A stretch of 64,000 bases of DNA. It comes from Nitrospira sp. (lineage in GTDB: Bacteria; Nitrospirota; Nitrospiria; Nitrospirales; Nitrospiraceae). Position 1 is the first letter of the stretch; every line of letters begins with the position of its first letter. Below the pieces are notes generated by a model. The model was not told the DNA's origin, searched no databases, and saw only the letters and a program-made list of their open reading frames with translations. The DNA lies in the NCBI GenBank assembly GCA_022226935.1, contig CP092081.1:2592846-2656845 (forward strand), read 5' to 3'. This document shows, in pieces, positions 46,237 to 54,194 of this stretch. Position numbers and translations under genes: made by a program.

Positions 46237-46737
46237 ACGCCAACCTTGTGCGGTGGCAGGCACGGATTGTTCCGGTCCAGGCTCCGCTCCGACAGAAGTC
46301 TCCGCCATAGCCCCCTTGCCTCTCCATATATATGCTGAAGGGATTCGCATGCGTACCATGCCGCGCATGGCGTGGGAACAGTCCGCGAGGTCCAGAATGC
46401 CACAGAGTATCAGAGAGTCTCCCGCAGAGAGTCTCCCGGCCGAGTCTCCCGGCTCAAGCTGAATGCTGGCGGATGCCTCATCGCCGGGAGCAATATTATT
46501 CACTCCCCCATTACGCCGCAGCCAATTCGGCAAGCTTGGCGAACGGAAGCCAATGCCCATTCGACATCGGTGAGGGTCATTCCCGATGGCAGGACCAGGC
46601 ACTGCCTCTGATGGACATCCCAGCCGTGATTGAGGAGCCGCCCCATTTGCCAACCGGATTCGAGCTGCTCTGAGACGGTGACGGCCAAGTTTTGCGCGAC
46701 GAACGTCCGGACCGTGTTCGAGGTTCAGAAGGGAGGG
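46237..46737. other. Intergenic region, 501 bases, with a possible gene remnant
   Basis: A reading frame on the minus strand (46500-46688, possible TTG start) encodes SEQLESGWQMGRLLNHGWDV and LPSGMTLTDVEWALASVRQA with coding-like codon use, but has no ATG and a stop just upstream; it may be a remnant or a short gene of unknown family. A short 13-14-base tandem repeat lies at 46412-46451. Confidence 0.35.
46412..46451. repeat. Short tandem repeat, unit GAGTCTCCCG
   Basis: Three copies of GAGTCTCCCG are spaced 14 and 13 bases apart; the first two are preceded by AGA. It is in the gap before the gene at 46738 and could vary in copy number. Confidence 0.55.
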
Positions 46738-47730
46738 TTAGTGAGGCGGTGTGTTGATGTCGGAATCAAAGCCTAGCGCCGGTTCCAATCGGATCGCTTG
46801 CTGGAAGAGGAGATGAAATTCAGGACGACCTGAACGTAACCGTTCGGCCCGCTCCATCGACGCTCGAGCCTCGGCCGGCCGTGACAACTTGATCAGACAT
46901 CGGGCTTCGTCCAAGCGTTGTTGGATCTGCAAGAAGACCGGCAACCGGTCGGATCGGACTCTCTGAAAATAGCTCAATGCCGACTCGCAGTCCGCTTCAC
47001 GGACCTTCCCGACGGCATAATTGCGAAAGCTCCGGCTCAGATTTCTCCCGAACGCCAGCAACGCATAATCGGCCAGCCGCGACTCGGGATGTTGCGTCAG
47101 CAGCGCGGTCAACAGCGCCTGTCCCGCCTGCAACTGGTCGCCCCGCTGCCAGAGCAGAAACTTTGCCGCCTCCTCACCCGCGGATGAGCCTGTCAGGAAG
47201 GAGGCGCCGACGCCGCTCTCGTCGGCCACCGTCACGTCTGCGGCGCGCGACCGTATCCGGTCTGTCTGAGGCCCACCCGAGGGGCGGTATTCCGCCGTCA
47301 CGCGATAGGCTCCCGGCCGATCGAACGTCCATCCCAACGCGCCGTAAAAGACGGGAAACACCGCCACGACGGCCTCGCCCGGAGTCAGGGTAGTTTGGGT
47401 ATGCACGGCATCCGTATAGAACAACGGCAGAAACACGAACCGCGGCCTGGTCGAGCTCGACACGTCAATCTGGATCGCACCGGTTTGCGGATCGAGCAGT
47501 TTGACGACTTCCACCGGCTTCGGTCCTACATTGACGAGGTGGACAGTGGCATAGACCGGCTCTCCGAGACTCAGGTCGGCCTTGCCAAGGTCGAGGGTGA
47601 GTTCCAGCGCGGCGGAGCCGGGAGGTTCCTGCGCCAGCCCATCGTGCGCCCGCGCCGCCAAGAACAGAAGCGCGACCATGCAGACGAGGAATACCTTCCT
47701 GGACCGGCGCGCGACAGGATCGTACTGCAT
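46738..47730 (-). CDS. Exported hypothetical protein, 330 aa
   Basis: The signal region VFLVCMVALLFLAARAHDGLA is followed by a beta-rich segment (about 40-180) that resembles an immunoglobulin-like domain (TLDLGKADLSLGEPVYATVHL split) and a helical C-terminal part with TPR-like pairs (LADYALLAFGRNLSRSF, SALSYFQRVRSDRLPVF). Function unknown. The ATG at 47730 begins 17 bases after the metalloprotease stop, with GAAGGGCGG upstream, so it is probably in that operon. Confidence 0.6.
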   Translation of the reverse strand: MQYDPVARRSRKVFLVCMVALLFLAARAHDGLAQEPPGSAALELTLDLGKADLSLGEPVYATVHLVNVGPKPVEVVKLLDPQTGAIQIDVSSSTRPRFVFLPLFYTDAVHTQTTLTPGEAVVAVFPVFYGALGWTFDRPGAYRVTAEYRPSGGPQTDRIRSRAADVTVADESGVGASFLTGSSAGEEAAKFLLWQRGDQLQAGQALLTALLTQHPESRLADYALLAFGRNLSRSFRNYAVGKVREADCESALSYFQRVRSDRLPVFLQIQQRLDEARCLIKLSRPAEARASMERAERLRSGRPEFHLLFQQAIRLEPALGFDSDINTPPH

Positions 47731-47746
47731 AAGCCGCCCTTCAGCC

Positions 47747-48502
47747 TCACTGACAATCGGTGATTGTGAGTTCTTCCAGCGGATGGGCCCAGGCCGCATG
47801 AGCATTGACGACCCACGTGAAGGGCGCAGCTCCGATGGCGCCGGGAAATTTGCACTGTCCCGGATGATTGGCCAAATGGTCCCGGCTTTGCTCAGAAAAA
47901 CGGTACACCGGATCGCCCGCCAGATCGTCGGATTGCGTCATGATCGAGGTGCCGTCTCCGTCACTGTGGTGGAGATTGAACGCGTGGCCGATCTCATGGG
48001 CCGTCGTGCGCAGGTATTCCGGACCGCCGGCCTGGATGGTGTTCATGCGATAAAAAATAGCGAAGGCCGACCTGGTGTGCCCCTGCCACATTTTGCCCAG
48101 GACGAACTCAGGAATACAGGCGTCGAGCACCTCGCCGTAGTGATCCACCACCACACCGTAGAGGTGATAGGTATTGCAGAAGTCAAAGGGACAGGCGGCC
48201 GAAGGAAACAGCGACAGGTGGCGATGACCGTTTTCCAACGTCGAGAGTTCAGCATCGCTGATGCATTCGTCTTCGGCGATGTTGAGGGGCTGAATCCCCG
48301 TATCATCTTGCTCCACCGCCAACGTGATGCCGGCATCGTCAAAGATCGATTCCAACGTCACGGGCTGGCCGTTCACCGTATGTTGCGGAGGAAACGTCGT
48401 TCCCGTCATGCGGTCGAATTCCATGGACACGCAGGAGACGAGCGAGCCGGCGAAAATGGGAATCGCCATCGACACCAGAATACGAAGGCGCGGGATGAAC
48501 AT
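47747..48502 (-). CDS. Metzincin-like zinc metalloprotease lipoprotein
   Basis: 251 residues. A signal peptide ends in a lipobox (SLVSC, Cys24). The zinc site reads HEIGHAFNLHH (His169, Glu170, His173, His179): metzincins have HExxHxxGxxH, and here the central Gly is Asn. A methionine-turn candidate follows at TSIMTQ. Many cysteines (about 10) suggest disulfides. Predicted peptidase of the periplasm or outer membrane. AGGAGGCCTTC precedes the ATG at 48502. Operon leader with the gene at 46738. Confidence 0.75.
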   Translation of the reverse strand: MFIPRLRILVSMAIPIFAGSLVSCVSMEFDRMTGTTFPPQHTVNGQPVTLESIFDDAGITLAVEQDDTGIQPLNIAEDECISDAELSTLENGHRHLSLFPSAACPFDFCNTYHLYGVVVDHYGEVLDACIPEFVLGKMWQGHTRSAFAIFYRMNTIQAGGPEYLRTTAHEIGHAFNLHHSDGDGTSIMTQSDDLAGDPVYRFSEQSRDHLANHPGQCKFPGAIGAAPFTWVVNAHAAWAHPLEELTITDCQ

Positions 48503-48917
48503 GAAGGCCTCCTGACAAGCAGCCACTGCCGTGAGCCGGAGGGCACAGTGCATGGTCTTTTAGGCTACGTATTCCTGGTCAGTCTGTCAATCCATGCCGC
48601 CCGCTCCGGACCGAATGCCCCTACCGCCCCTTCAATTGCCGGAATCTTTCCTGTCTCTCGTTCACCCCGTCCCGAACAGCGCTACGTAATGGTATCGGAT
48701 GGGATACGGCGCCGTATCCGATGCGATACCGCGTCAGCCTCCTACGAATATCAGTCTGTTGAGCCGCCGCATCCAAGCGATTGTTATTACGCATAGCGGC
48801 TCCTTCCAAGCTCCATGGCGCAAAGTTTGCGTCCTGCATCGCTGTCGGTGAACGCTTCTCCCAAGGAACCTGTTGGCCACCCTTCCAGGATGGACGGTGA
48901 AGGCCAAGGAGGACACG
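48503..48917. other. Divergent intergenic region, 415 bases
   Basis: Between the metalloprotease and the small lipoprotein, read away from each other. The only marked structure is the palindrome at 48691-48730. Confidence 0.6.
48691..48730. promoter_or_regulatory. 40-bp palindrome of evenly spaced GTATC/GATAC boxes
   Basis: The arms GGTATCGGATGGGATACGGC and GCCGTATCCGATGCGATACC are inverse complements at 18 of 20 positions with no loop. Each arm itself is GTATC-N6-GATAC, and the arms are joined by GGCGCC, so four boxes recur every 11 bases, close to one helical turn. That is the form of a multi-dimer operator. It could control either or both divergent genes; the regulator is unknown. Confidence 0.6.
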
Positions 48918-49277
48918 ATGCGCCGAATCGCCCTATTGATGCTGTTTCTCTACGGATGTGTTCCCCCGCCTCCCCACCAATTCGTGCCGGGAGGGCCGCT
49001 CGGCGAGGCCGGGCAAACGGCGCAGGGGCCCAGACAAGCCAGCGACGACGAAGTCCGCGCCATGCTGGCGGAATCGTCGTTGCATCAGCAGGATCCAGCC
49101 AAGCCTGTCGATTTGAATGGCCTGCTCACCCAGATTTCCCAAGCCACAACCTTCCGGCAGAAGCAGCGTTTGGTGAATCACTATCACCATGCGGCTCTTC
49201 TTCTGCCGGAAGCCGAGCGCAATCAGGCCTTTCAGCGATTACGAGATCTGGGGAATCCTGGCACGATGACACGATGA
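48918..49277 (+). CDS. Small hypothetical lipoprotein
   Basis: 119 residues. The N-terminus MRRIALLMLFLYGC is a very short lipoprotein signal; a Pro-rich linker (PPPPHQF) and a helical region (LLTQISQATTFRQKQRLVNH then ALLLPEAERNQAFQRLR) follow. AAGGAGGACACG precedes the ATG at 48918. Function unknown. The gene at 49342 follows on the same strand after 64 bases. Confidence 0.65.
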   Translation: MRRIALLMLFLYGCVPPPPHQFVPGGPLGEAGQTAQGPRQASDDEVRAMLAESSLHQQDPAKPVDLNGLLTQISQATTFRQKQRLVNHYHHAALLLPEAERNQAFQRLRDLGNPGTMTR

Positions 49278-49341
49278 GTCGCTCATGGAGCCACGACCAG
49301 CCGATTCCTTGAGCCGAATCGCATGGAGAAAGGATCTCACC

Positions 49342-50061
49342 ATGAAACCACTGCGCCTCCTCGCCCTGCTCGCGCTAAGTCTGGCACTCACGACCGGCAG
49401 CCTCCTCCTGACGACCGAACCGGCCGAAGCCCACAACTGGCTCGGCGATTGCGTCGTCGATTTCGATAACACGTTCGCGCTGACCTATATCTACGGGCAG
49501 GCCAGAGGGAACTTCGGGTATCCGACCGGCATCGATAATTCAGGCGAGTTGCAACCGTGTAATGCCACCCATCAAGCTTGCTGGACCTATCGCCATCGCT
49601 GCTTCGGCAATTACATCAACGTCGAAGATATGACCTATGGCCACATCCACCTGACATTCGATAGCCCGAGTCTCCTTACGCCTTGTTTCGTCGATCCGGG
49701 AGACGGACCCGGCGCGGGCTTTGGACGGAACGTCGGCGACGACTGCGTGGCGGCTGATTGGATTCATGAACCGCGAACGCTCGGCACGCATGGGAAAGAT
49801 CACTGGATCAAAATCTGGATGGAAGATCGGGTGAGCCACCAGCCGCGCGTCTTCGACATGCCGATCATCAGAGTGACGGGAACCGAGCCGATTCAATTTT
49901 GGTTCAAGAAGAGCAACGGCACCTGGTGGTATTGGTCGAGCTTGGCACCCAATCCCTGGCTGGTCGGCGGGTGGGTGCAGGATGTGGTTGAAGTGCGGAT
50001 TCGAGGAGCACAGGCTGCAAAAGGCCCGTACTTTATCGGCGCCTTCTCGATCCTCGATTGA
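49342..50061 (+). CDS. Secreted cysteine-containing hypothetical protein
   Basis: 239 residues. A signal peptide (about 30, ending EPAEA) is followed by a protein with six cysteines and a WGRD-free, Trp/Tyr/His-rich sequence (NWLGDCVVDFDNTFALTYIY split: NWLGDCVVDF) and a beta-rich C-terminus (EVRIRGAQ). No domain recognised. AAAGGATCTCACC precedes the start. Possibly cell-surface or outer-membrane associated. Confidence 0.65.
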   Translation: MKPLRLLALLALSLALTTGSLLLTTEPAEAHNWLGDCVVDFDNTFALTYIYGQARGNFGYPTGIDNSGELQPCNATHQACWTYRHRCFGNYINVEDMTYGHIHLTFDSPSLLTPCFVDPGDGPGAGFGRNVGDDCVAADWIHEPRTLGTHGKDHWIKIWMEDRVSHQPRVFDMPIIRVTGTEPIQFWFKKSNGTWWYWSSLAPNPWLVGGWVQDVVEVRIRGAQAAKGPYFIGAFSILD

Positions 50062-50139
50062 CGGCTGTCGATCAAGCCCGCTGGCAACGCTCTCGCTTCA
50101 GCCCCGCTGGGCGGGCTTGGTACAGAGGAAGCTCGTTCG

Positions 50140-50430
50140 TTATTCGGGGATTTGGACCTTAATGCTGAGCGCCTTACGGTCATCGGTGATCTGCGCCACG
50201 ATCTTGTCGCCGGTTTTTAATCGTCCGCCGACGACGCCTTCAATTTTCGTCTCAGGCGTCACCTTCAGACGCTCTTCATGACCGGAAAATTCTTTGACGA
50301 TCAGTTCACCCTCTTCCCAATACAAGACATCGGCCTTGATCACCATGGTTGCGGTGGTCTGAGTATTGTCAACGGCTGCTGCGGGAATGACTGCAGAAAA
50401 AATGAGGTAGACTGCGAGAAGAAGTGCCAT
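50140..50430 (-). CDS. DUF5666-like exported protein
   Basis: 96 residues. A signal peptide of about 19 residues (LLLAVYLIFSAVIPAAA) precedes one small beta-barrel-like unit (ADVLYWEEGELIVKEF, then TPETKIEGVVGGRLKTGDKI), the style of DUF5666 domains, whose function is unknown. GGAGGATTCGTG leads to the ATG at 50430, with a GTG just before in frame. Confidence 0.65.
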   Translation of the reverse strand: MALLLAVYLIFSAVIPAAAVDNTQTTATMVIKADVLYWEEGELIVKEFSGHEERLKVTPETKIEGVVGGRLKTGDKIVAQITDDRKALSIKVQIPE

Positions 50431-50594
50431 CACGAATCCTCCCGTTTTTTCTTAGCCTACCGATGATGGCGGGACACTGTCAATCGATTCAGGTCACATG
50501 ACTTGGGGCGCCACATTCAGTCAATCGCATTAAATTGGCACTGACGCGTCAATGCAGTGAGCGAATTCGAGCCATCTATCATCTCCAGCAATGG

Positions 50595-50620
50595 TGCCCA
50601 ACGAGGGCCTTTTGCAATGT
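50595..50620. repeat. Dispersed repeat family 1, core fragment
   Basis: GCCCAACGAGGGCCTTTTGC carries the CAACGAGGGCCTTT core of the family, without the rest. Confidence 0.5.
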
Positions 50621-50630
50621 TCCCTCCGCT

Positions 50631-50660
50631 TCACGCCACCCCTCTCGAAGGGTGGCGTGA
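50631..50660. other. Hairpin inside the repeat cluster
   Basis: TCACGCCACCC and GGGTGGCGTGA form a perfect 11-bp stem with an 8-base loop. It separates two core fragments of repeat family 1 and could be part of a longer mobile or REP-like unit. Confidence 0.6.
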
Positions 50661-50673
50661 CTCCGTTCCCAAC

Positions 50674-50716
50674 TGCGCACGTCGAACGAGGCCCTTCTGA
50701 GGGGCGCGCGTCGCAA
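50674..50716. repeat. Dispersed repeat family 1, second fragment
   Basis: TGCGCACGTCGAACGAGGCC then TTCTGAGGGGCGCGCGTCGC: the first 40 or so bases of the family with a few changes, lacking the 3-prime half. Confidence 0.5.
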
Positions 50717-50765
50717 TGATCCTCCCACTTTCTTGATCTACTTCCCCGGAATGACGGGTCTCCAG

Positions 50766-50873
50766 GTGCGCGTCGTCCAACGAGGGCTTTCTCAAGCCGC
50801 GCGGTGCGTGAGGTCCACGACGCGACGAAGAAGGAGCGTCACGCTTGTGGACGCCGGCGAGACGGTGGCCGGC
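50766..50873. repeat. Dispersed repeat family 1, full copy
   Basis: GTGCGCGTCGTCCAACGAGG to ACGCCGGCGAGACGGTGGCC. It matches the copy at 25970-26076 over its whole length, about 25 kb away, and contains the CACGACGCGA and GGAGCGTCACGCTTGTG blocks. Confidence 0.7.
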
Positions 50874-50905
50874 AGGGGTTCTTGACCCGCCAGGCCGCTC
50901 CAGTC

Positions 50906-51799
50906 TCAACATTTCGATCCATCCATCCGGCACGCCTCGGCGCGATCGTTGAACCCTGAATTGCGCAGACTCTCGTACACGTTCTGCTGCCGTTCCATCT
51001 CCCGGTTGTAGGGAGTCTTCACTCCGCCTTCAGCGACATAACTTCCGCCGGAATTCCGCTTTGGCTGCCGCGCCACAAGCACCTTGCGCACCTCGGTCTC
51101 ATAATAGCCACGAGTTTGGGGATCAGGATCTTTCTGGTAGCAGACGGTCAAGAGCTTGCGCCCCTCGGCGTCGTGCCCCAAGGCGTAATGGGCAAATCCG
51201 ACGTTGCAGTAGGCATTAGGCGTGGCCGGATCGAGCTTCAGGACAATTTCCGAATCCTGTAAAGCCAACTGAAAATTTTCGTGGCGGCTGTAAATTTCGG
51301 CACGGGCTTTATAGGCTCCGACATGTTTGGGATCGAACCGGATCGCAGCGGTGAAGTCGTCGAGGGCCTCGCGGTCCTTACCCTGATGCTCACGCACGTA
51401 GATCAACCCGCGTCCATAGTGAGCTTCAGCACCGGGACGGAGACGAATCGACATCGAATAATCGTCCAACGCCTGCGGAATCTGGCCGAGCATCTTGCTC
51501 GCCTTGGCGCGGATGAGATAGGCATCGGCCTTGTTGGGTACGCGGCGAATGACTTCCGACGCATCCTGCAGCGCCTGCGCGTAAGACCCAAGAAAATAAA
51601 AGCAGCGGGCACGGGCGAGATAAATACCGGTCTGGTTGCGCTTTTGCTCGAGGACGTGGGTCAAGAGTTTGAGGGTTTCCTGATTGCCCTTGCCGTTGGC
51701 TTCGCAGTAGGCGTCAATAGAGGCATCGCCGCAGGCAACCGCCAGGAGAAGGCCGCACAGCGCGACGACACTGCCCGCACAACGACCGGCTCGTCCCAT
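50906..51799 (-). CDS. TPR lipoprotein
   Basis: 297 residues. Lipobox LLAVAC (Cys23) after a short signal. Several TPR repeats follow, for example LARARCFYFLGSYAQALQDA, LIRAKASKMLGQIPQALDDY and KARAEIYSRHENFQLALQDS. TPR lipoproteins act as assembly or docking factors in the periplasm; the partner is unknown. GGAGGCGGAC sits before the ATG at 51799, which I prefer to 51823. Confidence 0.78.
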   Translation of the reverse strand: MGRAGRCAGSVVALCGLLLAVACGDASIDAYCEANGKGNQETLKLLTHVLEQKRNQTGIYLARARCFYFLGSYAQALQDASEVIRRVPNKADAYLIRAKASKMLGQIPQALDDYSMSIRLRPGAEAHYGRGLIYVREHQGKDREALDDFTAAIRFDPKHVGAYKARAEIYSRHENFQLALQDSEIVLKLDPATPNAYCNVGFAHYALGHDAEGRKLLTVCYQKDPDPQTRGYYETEVRKVLVARQPKRNSGGSYVAEGGVKTPYNREMERQQNVYESLRNSGFNDRAEACRMDGSKC

Positions 51800-51885
51800 G
51801 TCCGCCTCCGGAGACGGACGCATTATCCGCTTGTAGAATAAACCACGTCAATATTTTACTAGGGCCGATTGCACAGGGCCGTTCG

Positions 51886-52671
51886 TTAGAAGCCCACTGA
51901 AACGCCTAGGGTCCCCAGTAACGCCGCCCGGCCGGAAGGCCCCAGGAATTCGGTACCGAGTCCGCCATCCAGCACCACCCGCGAGGTCAGCTGGTGGCGC
52001 AGGCCGATTTCCACGCCGGTGTGGTTCCGCTGTCCCTGCAGGTCTGATTGCCTGGTATAGAGGCTGGCGATCAACGTGTCGCGAAAACTGGAGGGGTACC
52101 CCAAGGGATAACTCACCGCCGCGACGGCTCGATAGGTGCCGGGCCGCTCTTGTCCTTGTGGAGAGCCGAGCAGAGTGTACCCTCCATTAAGATGCAGCCG
52201 CAGCCGCCCGAACGATCGGGTCAGAATACCGGTGAGTTGCGTATCCACTCCTTTCGAGTTCACGCCGGTCGGCAGATCCACTTCCACCCGCACGGCCATA
52301 GCCGGAAGGATCAGGGTCTCGGTATTGAAGTTGTAGAGGACCCCGAGGTGAAGATCTCCGGACTTGTTGGCGCCCACAATCGAGTGAGGGTCGGTGAACA
52401 GATCGCCCTGAATTTCGATCTGTGTGTTGGCAAAGGCACCATAAATGATTTGGGGCTGAAAGGTGACATTGGTGCGACCCTGACGCCGGTCGTTGAATCG
52501 CACGCCGCCTTCCAGGCCGATTTCTCCTTTGGGAATGGCATAGGCATCCTCCATCCCGATCGGACGATTCGGGTCGAGGTTGTCATGGTCCAACGCCAGC
52601 GCCGGCAGGGCCAGGCCGACCAGCCATGCGCGGAGCAGCCATCGGACGGCTCGTAGGCCCGCGGTGCTCAA
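51886..52671 (-). CDS. Outer-membrane beta-barrel, transporter-like
   Basis: 261 residues with a signal peptide (about 1-26, ending ALPALA). The rest alternates strands: VRFNDRRQGRTNVTFQPQII, VEVDLPTGVNSKGVDTQLTG and a terminal LLGTLGVSVGF ending in Phe. It resembles the phenol-degradation meta-pathway OmpP1-like or putative transporter barrels. Its ATG overlaps the stop of the upstream lipoprotein by four bases, so it is the last gene of that operon. Confidence 0.78.
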   Translation of the reverse strand: MSTAGLRAVRWLLRAWLVGLALPALALDHDNLDPNRPIGMEDAYAIPKGEIGLEGGVRFNDRRQGRTNVTFQPQIIYGAFANTQIEIQGDLFTDPHSIVGANKSGDLHLGVLYNFNTETLILPAMAVRVEVDLPTGVNSKGVDTQLTGILTRSFGRLRLHLNGGYTLLGSPQGQERPGTYRAVAAVSYPLGYPSSFRDTLIASLYTRQSDLQGQRNHTGVEIGLRHQLTSRVVLDGGLGTEFLGPSGRAALLGTLGVSVGF

Positions 52672-53621
52672 TGGTGATGCCCCTGTTCCGACGTGATGAT
52701 CATCGGATTCGTCGCATCCGCAGTAGCCAGGTAATAGGTATTGACCACGCGATAGATTTCAGCCCGCTTCGCCTCCCACGTCGGAAGCCGCTCGCTCGTC
52801 AGGATATCGCTGATATTGTCATGCAGCATGTGCAGGTTGTCGAAGATATGCGCGAGTTCCGGATAGCGCGCGGCAAACTGCGGGCTCAGCTCCGCTGTCA
52901 GCGGCATGAACGTCCATTGCACGGGCGGCTGGTCGAGATACCGGCGATAGGTCGCGAGAATCGGGCGCACGGCCTGTGTTTTTGCCGCCAGATCAGGCGC
53001 GGCCTGCAACGGATCGTACACCGCAACCTGCAGGTAGTGGTACGACCAGATAGTGGCGTTAAAAAGCGGGAACCGCTGCCGAAACGCTGTGGAGTAGGAA
53101 AACCGGTCCAGGCGGCGGTGATCCAGTGGCTTGGACGTGATGGCGTAGGCACTGTCCTTGTAATAGGCCAGCACATTGTGGATCGCGCGATCCTTGTCCG
53201 GCTCGTCCGATACGGCAATGTCATAGGTGGCGCGGTGCAGCGCATGCGCTTCGTCGAACGTGTTCTGCGCGCGCCAAGCCAGTTTCATATAGGTGGGGGC
53301 GATCGCTTCTTCATTGGGATTCAGCCGCGGTTTGGTCGCGATGAATGCGAGCGTCTCTTTCCGGGCGCGATCTTCGATGGCCGGCACGTCCTGACCGCCG
53401 GTGAGCAACAGATTCTCGTACAAATTGGAATGGCCGAAGTCGACTCCATTGAACTCACTGTCGAGTTCGGCCAAATCTTCCCGCAACGAAAAATTCCACA
53501 AGGCGCGGTAATAGAACCGCTTGTCGCGTGGTTCGAACTGGCCGCACCCGGCCAGCGCGAAGTAGACCGTAACTGTAGCCACGATCGCCATGCCGCGGAT
53601 GAGGGTACCGGAACGTGTCAT
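52668..53621 (-). CDS. Lipoprotein of unknown function, His-ending
   Basis: 317 residues, lipobox ALAGC (Cys26). The mature part is helical with Tyr/Trp-rich stretches (WSYHYLQVAVYDPLQ) and the C-terminus is SEQGHHH, a potential metal ligand. The start is the ATG at 53621, with AGGTGAAC just before it, directly after the upstream gene stop. It belongs to an operon of membrane protein, lipoprotein and barrel. Family not recognised. Confidence 0.7.
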   Translation of the reverse strand: MTRSGTLIRGMAIVATVTVYFALAGCGQFEPRDKRFYYRALWNFSLREDLAELDSEFNGVDFGHSNLYENLLLTGGQDVPAIEDRARKETLAFIATKPRLNPNEEAIAPTYMKLAWRAQNTFDEAHALHRATYDIAVSDEPDKDRAIHNVLAYYKDSAYAITSKPLDHRRLDRFSYSTAFRQRFPLFNATIWSYHYLQVAVYDPLQAAPDLAAKTQAVRPILATYRRYLDQPPVQWTFMPLTAELSPQFAARYPELAHIFDNLHMLHDNISDILTSERLPTWEAKRAEIYRVVNTYYLATADATNPMIITSEQGHHH

Positions 53622-53623
53622 GT

Positions 53624-53908
53624 TCACCTGCAAGCTCCGTGAGTCTCAGTGGCAATGATGCCCATGCACCAGCGCATGGCATTGTCCATCAGTTCCCTGA
53701 TCGTCATCGACAGGGTGTCGGATGTAAGGGCCAACCCCAGCGCCGTTCCCCATGCCATACCCCTTGTCGCAACGGGGAGACGGTCATGGCATAGCCGAAG
53801 AAAAAGGCCAATGCAACAGCCAGTCCGACCGTAAGCCGTTGCCCAGCCCAACGCCGTACCGATCGCCGTCCCGAGCACGGTTGCCGTCGCCGAGTGATGC
53901 CGGCTCAT
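53624..53908 (-). pseudogene. Small DUF4396-like membrane protein, reading frame disrupted
   Basis: The gene starts well (AGGGAGGCCATC, then MSRHHSATATVLGTAIGTALGW). After Trp22 the annotated frame turns polar, while an adjacent frame gives the expected helix LTVGLAVALAFFFGYAMTV and PLRQG. The first frame then resumes as WGTALGLALTSDTLSMTIRELMDN, and the end shifts again to a frame giving ALVHGHHCH. Three shifts, compatible with four lost bases in runs of G or C, would restore one coherent two- to three-helix protein. DUF4396 similarity is by eye. First gene of the operon with 53621 and 52671. Confidence 0.6.
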
Positions 53909-54194
53909 GATGGCCTCCCTGTGAGTGGTGATGTAGGCCGTTCACCACTCCAGACGGAACGAGGCGGAAATCATGGCAGTGGCAGGGCGGAGAAACCAAT
54001 GGGCACGGGTCGCCGAATGATGCTCCAATCTCGTTGCCTGCGGTTGACCATTCGAATACGTGTATTTCTGGTTCATTCAGCCCTTGCCTTCTGTTCGGTT
54101 TTGCGACAGCGTCGGAAAAAGTCTTGATCTCACCCGTGGAGACATGCTTGACTAATCGCTGTCTTGCATCTTCCCTGTTTAATGGAGGGCTTGC

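Larger units (their letters stand above)
50431..50905. other. Intergenic region, 475 bases, cluster of repeat family 1
   Basis: Three pieces of the same repeat core (50595, 50674 and the full copy at 50766) and an 11-bp-stem hairpin (50631-50660) fill this gap. No gene. The repeated core suggests nested insertion or duplication. Confidence 0.6.

Noticed and set aside
46009-46653. 214-residue minus-strand frame in the 46.2-46.7 kb gap
   Set aside because: No domain, overlaps the micro-protein gene with a good ribosome binding site; composition not convincing.
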